From: UBA10349 sp003485905
GTDB taxonomy: Bacteria > Pseudomonadota > Gammaproteobacteria > Arenicellales > Arenicellaceae
Assembly: GCA_943787185.1 (NCBI GenBank)
Contig: CALSLL010000003.1
Location: 186,001 to 250,000 of the forward strand
DNA: 64,000 nucleotides
Direction of reading: 5' to 3'
The notes beneath the pieces are model-generated. The model was not told where the DNA came from. It ran no database searches and worked only from the letters and a program-made list of their open reading frames with translations. Shown in pieces: positions 52,155 through 61,765 of this stretch; within the stretch, counting starts at the first letter, position 1, and every line of letters begins with the position of its first letter. The position numbers were made by a program, and so were the translations under genes.

Positions 52155-54964
52155 CCGTCTACCCGTCGAAACCAGTCGTAAATTTCGGCTATTTGCGTCT
52201 CCCTAGCGCTGTCGTCCCAGCCGTGACTCTGAACCAGGTAATCCATTAGTGTTTCTACACTATGGCGGTCGGGCAAATGCGCGGCGCCAATATCAGTGCG
52301 ACGAATGACCAGGTCGGATAGATTATTGACTAATTCATGTGCTAGTACAAAATCAATCTCTGCCAGTGATACAAAGCTGTTCGGGATACATTGTGACTTG
52401 TCTGGGGAAGCAAGCTGCTGCTCCAATATTTCCCGAGCCCCAGCACCGTATCGGCCCATCAACCTATCGATACTGTCAGCGTCCGCAGCCTCTCCAAAAA
52501 GTCTAAGCAGCTGGTCACGGTATTGCTCCATACCACCGATCGATGAATCCCCAAAATCGCTACCATAACGGCTAACAACCGGCGTCGCAGTGCGTTCTGG
52601 CTTATCCTTAACTTTATTTAGAACCTGCTCTGCAATATTTTCTGCAGTCGTGTACTTCACCGCCATAACCTTAAGGTATCCAGGGGCGGCGGAAGATACA
52701 TCAATTATTGGGTGACTCAATAGACGCTGCTCAGGGTCATCATTCCCCGAACGCGCCGGCAACAGTCCAATTTCGATATGCGCCAAACTATCCTGTAATA
52801 ACTTGGGGTGCTTGTTTTCCGATAAATCATTGATACAGGTCAGTAATTCACTTTCAGAAAGTCGTAACGATGACGCACCACCATGATGTTCAAAATACCA
52901 GGTGCCTGCAACCAAACGGTTCTGCCAGGGACAAATAAACAATTTGCGTCGATTGTCTGCCGAATCAATTCCCCAGGCAGCCTCGTGTAGAGGCGGGGTG
53001 TTAAAAACAAGGTTGACCCCCTTCACCCAATCTATATTAGTTTTATCATCCGCCAGCTCGCTCGGTAGGCTTGGTAAATCTAATTCAGTTCCTGTTGCAT
53101 CTATAAACCAGTTGCAGTGAATTGACCACTCTTGTTGATCAGTTTCATCTACTACATCGACGACAAACTTATGATTGCTTATTCTTTGAACATCAACGAC
53201 ATTTTGATAATTAATACAATTCGCTCCCAGCTTCTGAGCGCTCAAAACCTGAGCTAGCACGCCACGTTCCGGGTGCTGAATTTGTGCTTCTTGCCAAAAG
53301 GCTACGTCCCCACTTAGCCCGCCAGGTGCTTCGTCACTAGACACAGTGGTCGTGCCGTAATCTCTTGATTTGCCGGTCGAAACCCTCGCCCACCCAAGTC
53401 CGGCTCGAATAATGACGTGATAAAACCAAAGTCCAAGACGGTATATTAGCCCGGATCTCAATATGCCGGGACCAGATGCAATCACAAACTCGAGTGGTTT
53501 TAACAAATAAGGATAGTTCTGTATCCAGTTACTCTGACTTCGTGCAGACATGCGAGACCGGAGCACATCACCATTTTGCAAGTACCTCAACCCACCATGA
53601 ATAGTACGTAAATTATTCGCTGAGGTGGCACCACCAAAATCACTCTTTTCCACCAAGGTGACCGAATAGCCTTGGCTAGCTGCACGTAGGGCAATACTTG
53701 CTCCAGTAATCCCACCGCCAGCGATCACCAATTGGCTAGATAACGCCGAACTTAATCCCTCGACAGAGTGTGGCATGCCTAAAACGTCACTTACCGCCAC
53801 GTACAAATCACCAACCGCCTGTTTAAAACTACTCTGACTATGAGACTGTTTCGCATATTCATGGGCTGCTGCACCTAACTGAAGCCGCAGTTGTTCGTCT
53901 TGCAGCATCGCCAACATGGCATCGCCAAAACTTGCCGCGTTTGCATCAGCAAGTTTTGAATTTTCGTCATTTAACACTTGTGTGTGAGTTGGCAAGCGTG
54001 TCGCCACGGTAACCACACCAGCATAAAGATAAGAGTAGATTTTCATCGGCGTATTTGTGCCCTGTGAACGCGCCGATACCAAAATATCCGCCTGACAAAG
54101 AAAATCAGCCAAATGCTCTACTGAGCGGGTTCCCGCAAACCGAACGCGTGAACTAATCCCGAGAGATCCAACAACTTCTTTGTACTTAGCTATATGCTTA
54201 TTGCTCCCTCCGACAATAACCAGAGTTGCCGTTTTATTCCGCTTAAACGTGTATTGAGAGGCTTCTAGTAGCAAATCAATTCCTTGATAACCCTCTAAGT
54301 TCCCGACGTACAAAATCATTTCGCCGGTAATTTTTAAAGTCTTTCGCAAATCTTCTATAGGTGCGCCTGATATATCATCGAAGAGGGCCACGTCCTTTAC
54401 TAAATGAATCCCATGACTGCGGTATGCACGCGCAAAGTGGGCAATATCTTCACACATAGGTGCTACGACACACGCCTCGCGCACTACCTTAGATTCCAAC
54501 CAACGCATAACTCCCTTGAGAGGAGATAACCACGGTAAAGCCGCACATACTTGATCCGATAATAGTGAATCCATATCGTATACATACGGTGTACCAAATC
54601 GTTTTTTAAGTAACCATGCAATAAACCCGGCTTCCTCAACTGCGTGAACCAGATCATATTCACCACTGGCAATTTGGCTCCACGCAGCGATTAGCATATG
54701 CATATCTAGCCATACCTTCGCCAATGAAAAACCCGGCCCAATAGGACGCTTCGACCCTGGAATCAGGCTGTCTTGATAATATGCTGGCGAGTCACGCAGC
54801 CGCTGTATGGTCAAACCAGCGGAGTCTCTATGTTGCCCGCCAGGGAAGGTAAGCAAATGAACCTCATGCCCCCGAGTGCTCAGTTCCTTGAGCAACAAAT
54901 CGATGGCGATTGGAGTGCCACGCTCAATGTAAAATGGTTGCGGGGCTAGGAAAAGAATTTTCAC
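52151..54964 (-). CDS. Fusion: GT4 glycosyltransferase + FAD-dependent glycerol-3-phosphate dehydrogenase-like domain
   Basis: One uninterrupted frame of about 937 residues. The open frame begins at a TTG (55009), but 'VKILFLAPQPFYIERGTP', the normal GT4 start, begins at a GTG at 54964. GT4 domain to about residue 395: 'LILYVGNLEGYQGIDLLLEA'-type nucleotide-binding strand, and 'VSARSQGTNTPMKIYSYLYA' donor loop. After a short link the second domain starts with 'LVIAGGGITGASIALRAASQ' (FAD Rossmann), 'SANNLRTIHGGLRYLQ' as in GlpD, and a C-terminal GlpD-like helical cap ('LMGRYGAGAREILEQQ'). An internal Met between the domains (53776) has no ribosome site. First gene of the cluster. It may couple sugar transfer with glycerol-phosphate oxidation; the pathway is not known to me. 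Confidence 0.85.
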   Translation of the reverse strand: MKILFLAPQPFYIERGTPIAIDLLLKELSTRGHEVHLLTFPGGQHRDSAGLTIQRLRDSPAYYQDSLIPGSKRPIGPGFSLAKVWLDMHMLIAAWSQIASGEYDLVHAVEEAGFIAWLLKKRFGTPYVYDMDSLLSDQVCAALPWLSPLKGVMRWLESKVVREACVVAPMCEDIAHFARAYRSHGIHLVKDVALFDDISGAPIEDLRKTLKITGEMILYVGNLEGYQGIDLLLEASQYTFKRNKTATLVIVGGSNKHIAKYKEVVGSLGISSRVRFAGTRSVEHLADFLCQADILVSARSQGTNTPMKIYSYLYAGVVTVATRLPTHTQVLNDENSKLADANAASFGDAMLAMLQDEQLRLQLGAAAHEYAKQSHSQSSFKQAVGDLYVAVSDVLGMPHSVEGLSSALSSQLVIAGGGITGASIALRAASQGYSVTLVEKSDFGGATSANNLRTIHGGLRYLQNGDVLRSRMSARSQSNWIQNYPYLLKPLEFVIASGPGILRSGLIYRLGLWFYHVIIRAGLGWARVSTGKSRDYGTTTVSSDEAPGGLSGDVAFWQEAQIQHPERGVLAQVLSAQKLGANCINYQNVVDVQRISNHKFVVDVVDETDQQEWSIHCNWFIDATGTELDLPSLPSELADDKTNIDWVKGVNLVFNTPPLHEAAWGIDSADNRRKLFICPWQNRLVAGTWYFEHHGGASSLRLSESELLTCINDLSENKHPKLLQDSLAHIEIGLLPARSGNDDPEQRLLSHPIIDVSSAAPGYLKVMAVKYTTAENIAEQVLNKVKDKPERTATPVVSRYGSDFGDSSIGGMEQYRDQLLRLFGEAADADSIDRLMGRYGAGAREILEQQLASPDKSQCIPNSFVSLAEIDFVLAHELVNNLSDLVIRRTDIGAAHLPDRHSVETLMDYLVQSHGWDDSARETQIAEIYDWFRRVDG

Positions 54965-55096
54965 GTAAAAGTAACTGCCAACAAAGGTAACGTCAAAGCG
55001 CGAATCCAACCATATATGCTGAGCTTAATAACCGTTCTTTTACCTGCAACAAAAAAAGCGCTAGGATGAGTTTCATTTACAACTGGCATCCAACCA

Positions 55097-55630
55097 ATGG
55101 CATCACCCGTTGCGCACTCACTGGCCGGCGTTAGCATCCTCGCGCTGTTTTTCCCAGATAGATTAAGGTATTTACCCATGATAATTCTATCGGTGTTTAC
55201 TGCCACCCTGCCTGATTTCGACTTGATAGTTCCTGGCATAGGGCACCGTACGGTTATGCACTCAATCACCTTCTCCGTTGTTATTTCAATGAGTCTATTC
55301 ATTTGGCTCAAAATAAAAGATAGTCCATTATATCTTGTTATTCCAAGCTTATTTTTTTTGGGCATAGGAAGCCACATAATTATTGACTGGGTTAGTCTGG
55401 ATCTAAGTGAACCAGCGGGTCTTGTCATCGGGTGGCCGTGGAATATGAATTATCAAATCAGTGATAACCCTATCTTCTTAAACGTACATCGAAATGATTT
55501 TTTTGAGCCAACGGTTATCGCCCACAACGTCAAAGCATTGCTACAAGAAAGTATCATAATGTTCCCTGTGACTCTGCTTATCTTGTTTTGGCGCCGCTCG
55601 TACTTTCGTACGGGTTTTCGCTGTTCTTAA
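55097..55630 (+). CDS. YdjM-type membrane-bound metal-dependent hydrolase
   Basis: 177 residues. N-terminal 'MASPVAHSLAGVSI', 'LPDFDLIVPG', 'GHRTVMHSITFS' and 'GSHIIIDWVSLD' give the His/Asp set of the YdjM family; several membrane helices. It runs divergently from the glycoconjugate cluster and its 3' end overlaps the end of der by 53 bp on the other strand. YdjM-like proteins are linked to lipid or phosphoester hydrolysis, without a known substrate. Confidence 0.8.
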   Translation: MASPVAHSLAGVSILALFFPDRLRYLPMIILSVFTATLPDFDLIVPGIGHRTVMHSITFSVVISMSLFIWLKIKDSPLYLVIPSLFFLGIGSHIIIDWVSLDLSEPAGLVIGWPWNMNYQISDNPIFLNVHRNDFFEPTVIAHNVKALLQESIIMFPVTLLILFWRRSYFRTGFRCS

Positions 55631-56951
55631 AGCTTAGCCGCACTCGGGTACCGACCATATCGTAAGCGTCTTCTATGCAACTAGCGATATAGCGTTTGTA
55701 GGTTTTCGGTAGTTTGTCCAACTGATTACCATGCAACACTACATGCGGGGGGTTTTTACCTCCTTGATGACCGTACTTGATCTTGATCCGACGAAAACCA
55801 ATCATGGGCGGTTCTTGTCGTTCTGTCGCGGCAGCGAGTACACGATTTAATCGGCCTGTACCCAAATCCGTTAGTGCCGAGTCATATATCTTTCTAACTA
55901 TCGGCAATATTTTACCAACACCAGTACCGTGCAGAGCAGATATAGGCAGTTCCGCAAAATTCCCTGAATATCTAAACTTCTGATCAAACATGTCACGCAG
56001 ACGTTTTTTTTCATAATTACTTAGGTTGTCCCATTTATTCAATACTAAAAGAGTGGAACGCCCTCTCTCTAGTATCAAACTAAGCAACCGAAGATCCTGT
56101 TCAAATATTCCTGCCTGCGCATCCATAACCATCAATACAACATGCGCGTGCTCAATAGCTTGAACTGTTTTGAGTACAGAGTAATGTTCGAGCCGGTCGT
56201 CAATACGTTTTTTCTTACGCATGCCAGCAGTATCGATCAATACGTACTGTTCACCTTGAGACTCAAACGGCACGTAAATACTATCCCGGGTAGTACCCGG
56301 AGAATCATAGACAACCAGTCTATCTTCGCCGATGAGGCGATTAATTAAGGTTGATTTACCCACGTTTGGCCGTCCAACAACTGCAATCCTAGGTACATCA
56401 GAAGGCAGGTTAAAGTCGCTATGCGCTTCTACAGTATCAAGCGCCATATCCATTAGTCGTCGAATCCCATCACCGTTTTTTGAAGATACCGGATACGGCT
56501 CTCCCAACCCTAACTCGAAAAAATCGCTACGCACTATATCCTTATCTAACCCTTCAGCCTTATTTAGCAAAAGATACACTGGTACGCGATCCTCGCGGCG
56601 TAACTGATCTGCAATTTCTCGATCGGTTGTTGATAACCCCTCCCGGCCATCAACGATAAATAGAACCGCATCGCTCTCTTCAATTGCATAATCTACCTGA
56701 CGACGCATCAAGTCATGTATTTCAGTTCCCTCGACTTCAATACCGCCTGTATCGACGATCCAATAGGGCTTTGAGCCAATACGGCCTTCCCCTATCATTC
56801 GATCACGCGTCACACCTGGCTGATCATCCACTATCGCATCGCGGCTTCGAGTTAAACGATTATATAACGTCGATTTACCCACGTTCGGCCGACCAACGAT
56901 CGTTATTACCGGCCGGTTTAGCACTTCTTCCGTGTCCAATTCTTTATTCAT
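55578..56951 (-). CDS. der: Ribosome-associated GTPase Der (EngA)
   Basis: 457 residues. Two GTPase domains, each with 'GRPNVGKSTL(Y/I)NRL', DxxG ('DTGGI', 'DTAGM') and NKxD ('LNKAEG', 'LNKWDN'), then a KH-like domain. Needed for 50S assembly. Domain 1 has NKAE, as often in this family. Follows bamB as usual. Confidence 0.97.
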   Translation of the reverse strand: MNKELDTEEVLNRPVITIVGRPNVGKSTLYNRLTRSRDAIVDDQPGVTRDRMIGEGRIGSKPYWIVDTGGIEVEGTEIHDLMRRQVDYAIEESDAVLFIVDGREGLSTTDREIADQLRREDRVPVYLLLNKAEGLDKDIVRSDFFELGLGEPYPVSSKNGDGIRRLMDMALDTVEAHSDFNLPSDVPRIAVVGRPNVGKSTLINRLIGEDRLVVYDSPGTTRDSIYVPFESQGEQYVLIDTAGMRKKKRIDDRLEHYSVLKTVQAIEHAHVVLMVMDAQAGIFEQDLRLLSLILERGRSTLLVLNKWDNLSNYEKKRLRDMFDQKFRYSGNFAELPISALHGTGVGKILPIVRKIYDSALTDLGTGRLNRVLAAATERQEPPMIGFRRIKIKYGHQGGKNPPHVVLHGNQLDKLPKTYKRYIASCIEDAYDMVGTRVRLSFKNSENPYESTSGAKTR

Positions 56952-57131
56952 AGCCGCGTAATAAATTCAATTTATCCAGCTCAACACTTCACAGTTTATT
57001 CCGCACGATCCTGCGCCAGATTACTTTATTGATGTAAAAGACGATTGCTTATAGTCGTCGGCACTCTACGGTTAAATTGAGAACCTTTATGAAAGGTTTT
57101 TTACGAAGAAATTCTTACGAAGGATTTCGAT

Positions 57132-58292
57132 TCAACGTCGAGCGACGGAAATAGAGCGTAATTCACCGCTGGTATTTAACAAGTAAGCCTGGTCTAACCT
57201 AATCAATGGTTGTGATACCAAGCCTTCTCCACCAACCTTATAATCTCCAACAAAATCCCCGTTTCGCTTGTCCATCACATAAACAACCCCATCAAAATCG
57301 GAAACGATTAAATATGGGCCTAGATTAGCGGGAGCACTTAGCTCTCTATAAAGTAGTTGCTCATTAGTCCAGACAGTTTGACCCGTTAGTAAATCAAGTG
57401 CCACAACCCGGCTATCACGATCCACCGCATACAAATATTGTGTATCGATTGCAAACGCATGATGGGTTGCAACTTCAGAGTTCCAAATAGTAGCCCGTTC
57501 CTCGACATTAAGCGCAATAATCGCACCTGAATATGATGCTGAGAACAACACTCCGCGCACCAGACTGGTAGGAGCATCGACATCCACCAATCTTTCTAAT
57601 TCATTACGCCCTCGAGGATACGCGACGGGAATTTCCCACAGTACTCGTCCCTCTTCTAGACCAGCAGCCAGCAGCTTGCCATTTGGAAAGCCGACGATGG
57701 CCACCCCACCTTCTAGTAATGGCTCAGCATCACCAAGTAATGACAAGCTGGGAACCTCGCGCACGATACTCCACACCTCAGCGCCATTCTCTACATTTAA
57801 ACCGGTCAAACGACCATCCGCGGTTCGAACCACTACACGACCATCTGAAGCCATCGGCGGTGCCGTAACCACGCTAGTAACAGGGACTGTCCAGCGTGTG
57901 GCACCTGTACTTGCATCCAAGGCATATACGTTGCCATCATAGGTGCCTAGAAATATCAAACCAATGCCTGCGCCCACGCCCCCGGAAACTGACTCCCTTA
58001 AATTTATAGTCCAGGCTCTTTTTCCTGTTTCAGCATTTACTGCAACCACTCGACCTTCGGGCGATGCAGCATATATATTCTCACCCGCCAACCTGGGTGT
58101 TAAACCTACGTGTGCGCTATCAAACCCAGCGCCCAAGCTGACTGACCAATTTCTTACGATCGACTGAGTCTTATCGAACTTTGGTCGCTCAGCAGGCTCC
58201 AATTCCGGAATTATCGAATTCTTTGATGGACTACAGCTGACTAGAAATGCTGTTCCAATTAGAATTAATATCGATAGCTGTCTTATATTCAT
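57132..58292 (-). CDS. bamB: Outer-membrane assembly lipoprotein BamB
   Basis: 386 residues. Lipobox 'FLVSCSPSK'. Eight PQQ/WD-like blades ('VVAVNAETGKRAWTINL', 'VYALDASTGATRWTVPV', 'VVALDLLTGQTVW'). Binds BamA and helps insert barrel proteins. Starts six bases after the yfgM stop. Confidence 0.95.
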   Translation of the reverse strand: MNIRQLSILILIGTAFLVSCSPSKNSIIPELEPAERPKFDKTQSIVRNWSVSLGAGFDSAHVGLTPRLAGENIYAASPEGRVVAVNAETGKRAWTINLRESVSGGVGAGIGLIFLGTYDGNVYALDASTGATRWTVPVTSVVTAPPMASDGRVVVRTADGRLTGLNVENGAEVWSIVREVPSLSLLGDAEPLLEGGVAIVGFPNGKLLAAGLEEGRVLWEIPVAYPRGRNELERLVDVDAPTSLVRGVLFSASYSGAIIALNVEERATIWNSEVATHHAFAIDTQYLYAVDRDSRVVALDLLTGQTVWTNEQLLYRELSAPANLGPYLIVSDFDGVVYVMDKRNGDFVGDYKVGGEGLVSQPLIRLDQAYLLNTSGELRSISVARR

Positions 58293-58298
58293 ATTTGG

Positions 58299-59102
58299 TT
58301 AGTTTTGAATACTTTCAACAGTAGACGCTGCATCATCAGCTGTTTCATCGCTATTTGCTTCATCGCTAACTACGGACACTTCGGATTGCTCCGGTGTGTC
58401 ATTAAGCGGAGAAACACTAGCTGACGATATCTCAAATTGCACGTCAGCAACAACATCATCTGAACCTGTGCCAAGCGCTTCAGATTTGATCTGTAAAACG
58501 TTTGCGTAACCTGGATCAGCAGTAAGCGACTCGCTTGCGCTTGTATATTTTTCTCGTGCCAAATCCACATCACCTTGGGCATAAGCAATATCGCCTTCAA
58601 GTTCCAAGTACTGAGACTCAAATCCTACCCTATTCGTTTCTGAGTTTAGGGCTGCTTCCGCCAACTCGATCTCACCTTGTTCCAAATAAATCCGAACTAT
58701 CCTCAGGTTCGCCACGTGGGTTAAACCTGACTCAGCAGAATTGTTTTTGGCAAGTAATAAGCTATCTAATGCATTAGCCAGATCGCCGCTATCTGCATAC
58801 AATTTCGCCTGCACTAATGCGGCCTTAGTACCATAGACGGTGCCCGCATGATCATCAAGAATTGACTGACTTAGTTCGCGTGCTGTCGCACTATCTGGAG
58901 TATTCATAGCACCAAGTAGCAGACTGTACTGCGCAGATGCTTGCTCCAAGCCATCGTTCTTCTGGGTCTGCCAATAGTTATAGCCCGCAATTGCAGCTAT
59001 ACCAATCAAGGCACCCGTAATCACCGATGTACCGTTTTCCTTCCACCAGGCTTTAACACGCTCTGCTTGTTCTTCGTCAGTTAAAATTATATCGTTTGCC
59101 AT
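58299..59102 (-). CDS. yfgM: YfgM-type TPR protein (SecYEG ancillary subunit)
   Basis: 267 residues. N-terminal soluble tip 'LTDEEQAERVKAWWKENG' followed by one membrane helix ('VITGALIGIAAIAGYNYW') and periplasmic TPR repeats. Works with PpiD at the Sec translocon. The C-terminal 50 residues are acidic and low complexity, longer than in Escherichia coli. Operon with bamB. Confidence 0.93.
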   Translation of the reverse strand: MANDIILTDEEQAERVKAWWKENGTSVITGALIGIAAIAGYNYWQTQKNDGLEQASAQYSLLLGAMNTPDSATARELSQSILDDHAGTVYGTKAALVQAKLYADSGDLANALDSLLLAKNNSAESGLTHVANLRIVRIYLEQGEIELAEAALNSETNRVGFESQYLELEGDIAYAQGDVDLAREKYTSASESLTADPGYANVLQIKSEALGTGSDDVVADVQFEISSASVSPLNDTPEQSEVSVVSDEANSDETADDAASTVESIQN

Positions 59103-59330
59103 GCTTAATTAAACTCAACTAAATTAATTCTATATAAACAACTGTTACGAGCGCTTTTAAAACTGTTCTTCGCAGCGCCTTTTTTAATTCTGGTCCGTTG
59201 CTCTCTTTTTAGTACTTTCCACAATACTCAAGGCTGCGCATCATACCAGTTGATGGACGGAAATAAACTATCGTTAAGTGCCGTTTACAAACTATTCAAC
59301 TTTTCACCAAATTACAATTACGCAAAACAT

Positions 59331-60596
59331 TTAATCTAGTAATTCCGTAACGCTGGAAACCAACTGCTCCATATTAATTCGATGCTGCGGCCTACTATTA
59401 TCACGCAACAATTTAATTGTTACTTTACCTTCGTTAAGCTCATCGTCTCCTAAAATAACAGCGAGCGTTGCCCCACTCTTATCGGCGCGTTTAATTTGAT
59501 TTTTAAATGCCCCTTCGCCGCAGTGCATTTGCACAGAATGACCAGCATTACGGAGCGCACCAGCTAAAACAAAAGCTTGTGTTCGGGCAGCAGAACCCTC
59601 AGAAATAAAATAGATATGCGGAACCGGACTCCCTGATGACTGGCCAGTAGCTTCAATAATATCTAGAAGTCTCTCTAACCCTAAAGCAAAACCAAAAGCC
59701 GGTACCAGTTTACCGCCGAGCTGTTCTGAAAGATGATCATAGCGCCCGCCCGCACAAACGGTACTTTGCGCTCCTAAATCAGAATGTACCCACTCAAAAA
59801 CCGTATTATTGTAATAGTCCAAGCCCCGCACCATACGTTCATTCACGGTGTACGGAATTCCCAAGGCTTTCAGAAGATTCTGTAACTCCTCAAACTGAGT
59901 AAGTTCATCTTCATTTAAGAACTCGAGAATACTCGGTGCAGAATCTAAAATATCCTGGGTCGCTGCTACCTTACTGTCCAGAATTCTAAGTACATTGCCA
60001 TCCAGCCTGTTCTGGCTATCCTTATCTAGCTCCTCTTTATGCGGCTCCAGAAATTCTTTTAATGCTTGCAGGTACGACGATCTACCAGCAGCACTACCTA
60101 AACTATTTAGCTCTAAAGTGGGCTGCTTTATCCCCAACCTTGTCCATAGATCATTGGATAAACATATAGCTTCTGCTTCGATATCAGCACCGCGCCACCC
60201 GTAAGCTTCTATACCAACCTGATGGAACTGTCTAAACCGCCCTTTCTGGGGCCGTTCATAACGAAACATCGGTCCTTGATACCAAATCCGCCGTTGCTGA
60301 TTGTGAAATAAACCATGTTGTAAACCTGCTCGAACAACGCTCGCAGTGCCCTCAGGTCGCAGGGTTATAGATTCGCCATTTCTATCCTCAAAGGTGTACA
60401 TCTCTTTGGATACGATATCGCTCAGCTCACCTATAGACCGAGAGAATAAGGCTGTTGACTCCACTAGCGGCGTGCGGATTTCGCGGTAATCGTACACTCT
60501 AAATAGATCTCGAAACACCGCTTCTAGTGCTTGCCAGGAATGGATAGTCTCCGGCAACAGGTCGTTCATACCCTTAATCGATTTAACACTCATCAA
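59331..60596 (-). CDS. hisS: Histidyl-tRNA synthetase
   Basis: 421 residues. Class II synthetase: motif 1 region 'YREIRTPLVESTALFSRSIG', motif 2 'TLRPEGTASVVRAGLQHG' and 'MFRYERPQKGRFRQFHQVG', His A loop 'ERMVRGLDYYNNTVFEW', and motif 3 'AFGFALGLERLLDII'. Anticodon domain at the end. Only 17 bp downstream of rodZ; ispG is not between them as it often is. Confidence 0.97.
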   Translation of the reverse strand: MMSVKSIKGMNDLLPETIHSWQALEAVFRDLFRVYDYREIRTPLVESTALFSRSIGELSDIVSKEMYTFEDRNGESITLRPEGTASVVRAGLQHGLFHNQQRRIWYQGPMFRYERPQKGRFRQFHQVGIEAYGWRGADIEAEAICLSNDLWTRLGIKQPTLELNSLGSAAGRSSYLQALKEFLEPHKEELDKDSQNRLDGNVLRILDSKVAATQDILDSAPSILEFLNEDELTQFEELQNLLKALGIPYTVNERMVRGLDYYNNTVFEWVHSDLGAQSTVCAGGRYDHLSEQLGGKLVPAFGFALGLERLLDIIEATGQSSGSPVPHIYFISEGSAARTQAFVLAGALRNAGHSVQMHCGEGAFKNQIKRADKSGATLAVILGDDELNEGKVTIKLLRDNSRPQHRINMEQLVSSVTELLD

Positions 60597-60613
60597 AACA
60601 GGCCTGTCTAAAT

Positions 60614-61732
60614 TTATTGAACCTGCGAAGAAGGAGCACTAGAAGAAGGCCGTACTCCATTATCGGACCAGGCATTAAGCGTGAAACGGGCGTAATTCAA
60701 TCCATTTGAGTATGACGTCAGGTCAACTGCCCTGTTATCTAGCATCAGCTCTATACCATCGATGCTGCCGACAAATACCGCTGCGGGCAATCCGATATTA
60801 AACGAAATCACTTCACCACCCTTACAGGTACGATAAAACAATTTATCGCCTGACTTATCTCGGATATCCAGCCAAACGGCAGAAGAACAATCTACTGTTA
60901 AATCGCTTTCACCAAATTCAAATGAATTGTTCTCCAAACTATTCGACGGTGAAGTAAAAATTCCTGCTGGAGAGCTTAAATTACTGTCGTAAGTGCGTGA
61001 CGAGCTAGCCGTAGTATTGCTGGGGGCGTCTGTCGAAACATCGACAGAAACATCAGTAGAGACCACCTGACTATTATCAGTCACATTACTATCCGCCACG
61101 CTAGCCGCCTCAGCACCTAGATTGGCCAGGCTAGGCGTCGCTTGCTCAGTTAACGGGAGTACATTTACAGTTCGCGAATTGTCTTCTGAGGTCTGGCTCG
61201 ATTCAGATTGAATATTCTGAGCGGCGGTAGGATCAACTTGTACCGCTGAGTCCTTCTGTAAAAACCATACGATATAGGCAATCATTGCAATCGATATAAG
61301 TATGACAAATATTTTTGGCCATCCTGCACCCTCTTTTGGTAAAGGCTCGGCCGGTTCTATAACCATCTTGGGAGACTTACGGGTCGTGCTTCCAGACGTT
61401 GGGAAATACGACAAAACCAAGTCGGCATCCAAATCTACTAATTGCGCGTAAGATTTAATATAGCCTCGGGTAAACGTCTCCTCGGGGAGCGAAGCATAAT
61501 CATCAGTTTCTAAGGCTTCAATTCGCGATACCGATAGACACAACCGGGCAGCAACATCCTTTACCGAAAGATCCTTCGAATTCCGCGCCGTGGCTAATAG
61601 TGCACCGCAAGAGCCGCTAGGTTTGTTAGCCATAGACTCTTCTATCTTTGGCTCATCTTCCGTAGCTTCCACTTGATCTTCCGTCGGCTCCATTTCGTCT
61701 TCCATCGGCTCCTTCTCGTTCGAATCACTCAT
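60614..61732 (-). CDS. rodZ: Cytoskeletal membrane protein RodZ
   Basis: 372 residues. Acidic N-terminal tail, HTH domain ('DLSVKDVAARLCLSVSRIEA', 'GYIKSYAQLVDLD') which binds MreB, one membrane helix ('IFVILISIAMIAYIVWFL', about residue 145), a Ser/Thr-rich spacer and a periplasmic DUF4115 domain ('AVWLDIRDKSGDKLFY'). Sets rod shape. The N-terminal ~30 residues carry repeated Glu/Asp pairs, an unusual but not rare extension. Confidence 0.95.
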   Translation of the reverse strand: MSDSNEKEPMEDEMEPTEDQVEATEDEPKIEESMANKPSGSCGALLATARNSKDLSVKDVAARLCLSVSRIEALETDDYASLPEETFTRGYIKSYAQLVDLDADLVLSYFPTSGSTTRKSPKMVIEPAEPLPKEGAGWPKIFVILISIAMIAYIVWFLQKDSAVQVDPTAAQNIQSESSQTSEDNSRTVNVLPLTEQATPSLANLGAEAASVADSNVTDNSQVVSTDVSVDVSTDAPSNTTASSSRTYDSNLSSPAGIFTSPSNSLENNSFEFGESDLTVDCSSAVWLDIRDKSGDKLFYRTCKGGEVISFNIGLPAAVFVGSIDGIELMLDNRAVDLTSYSNGLNYARFTLNAWSDNGVRPSSSAPSSQVQ

Positions 61733-61765
61733 ATTCCCAACTCTAGCAATTCACTGGCGCGCAAA

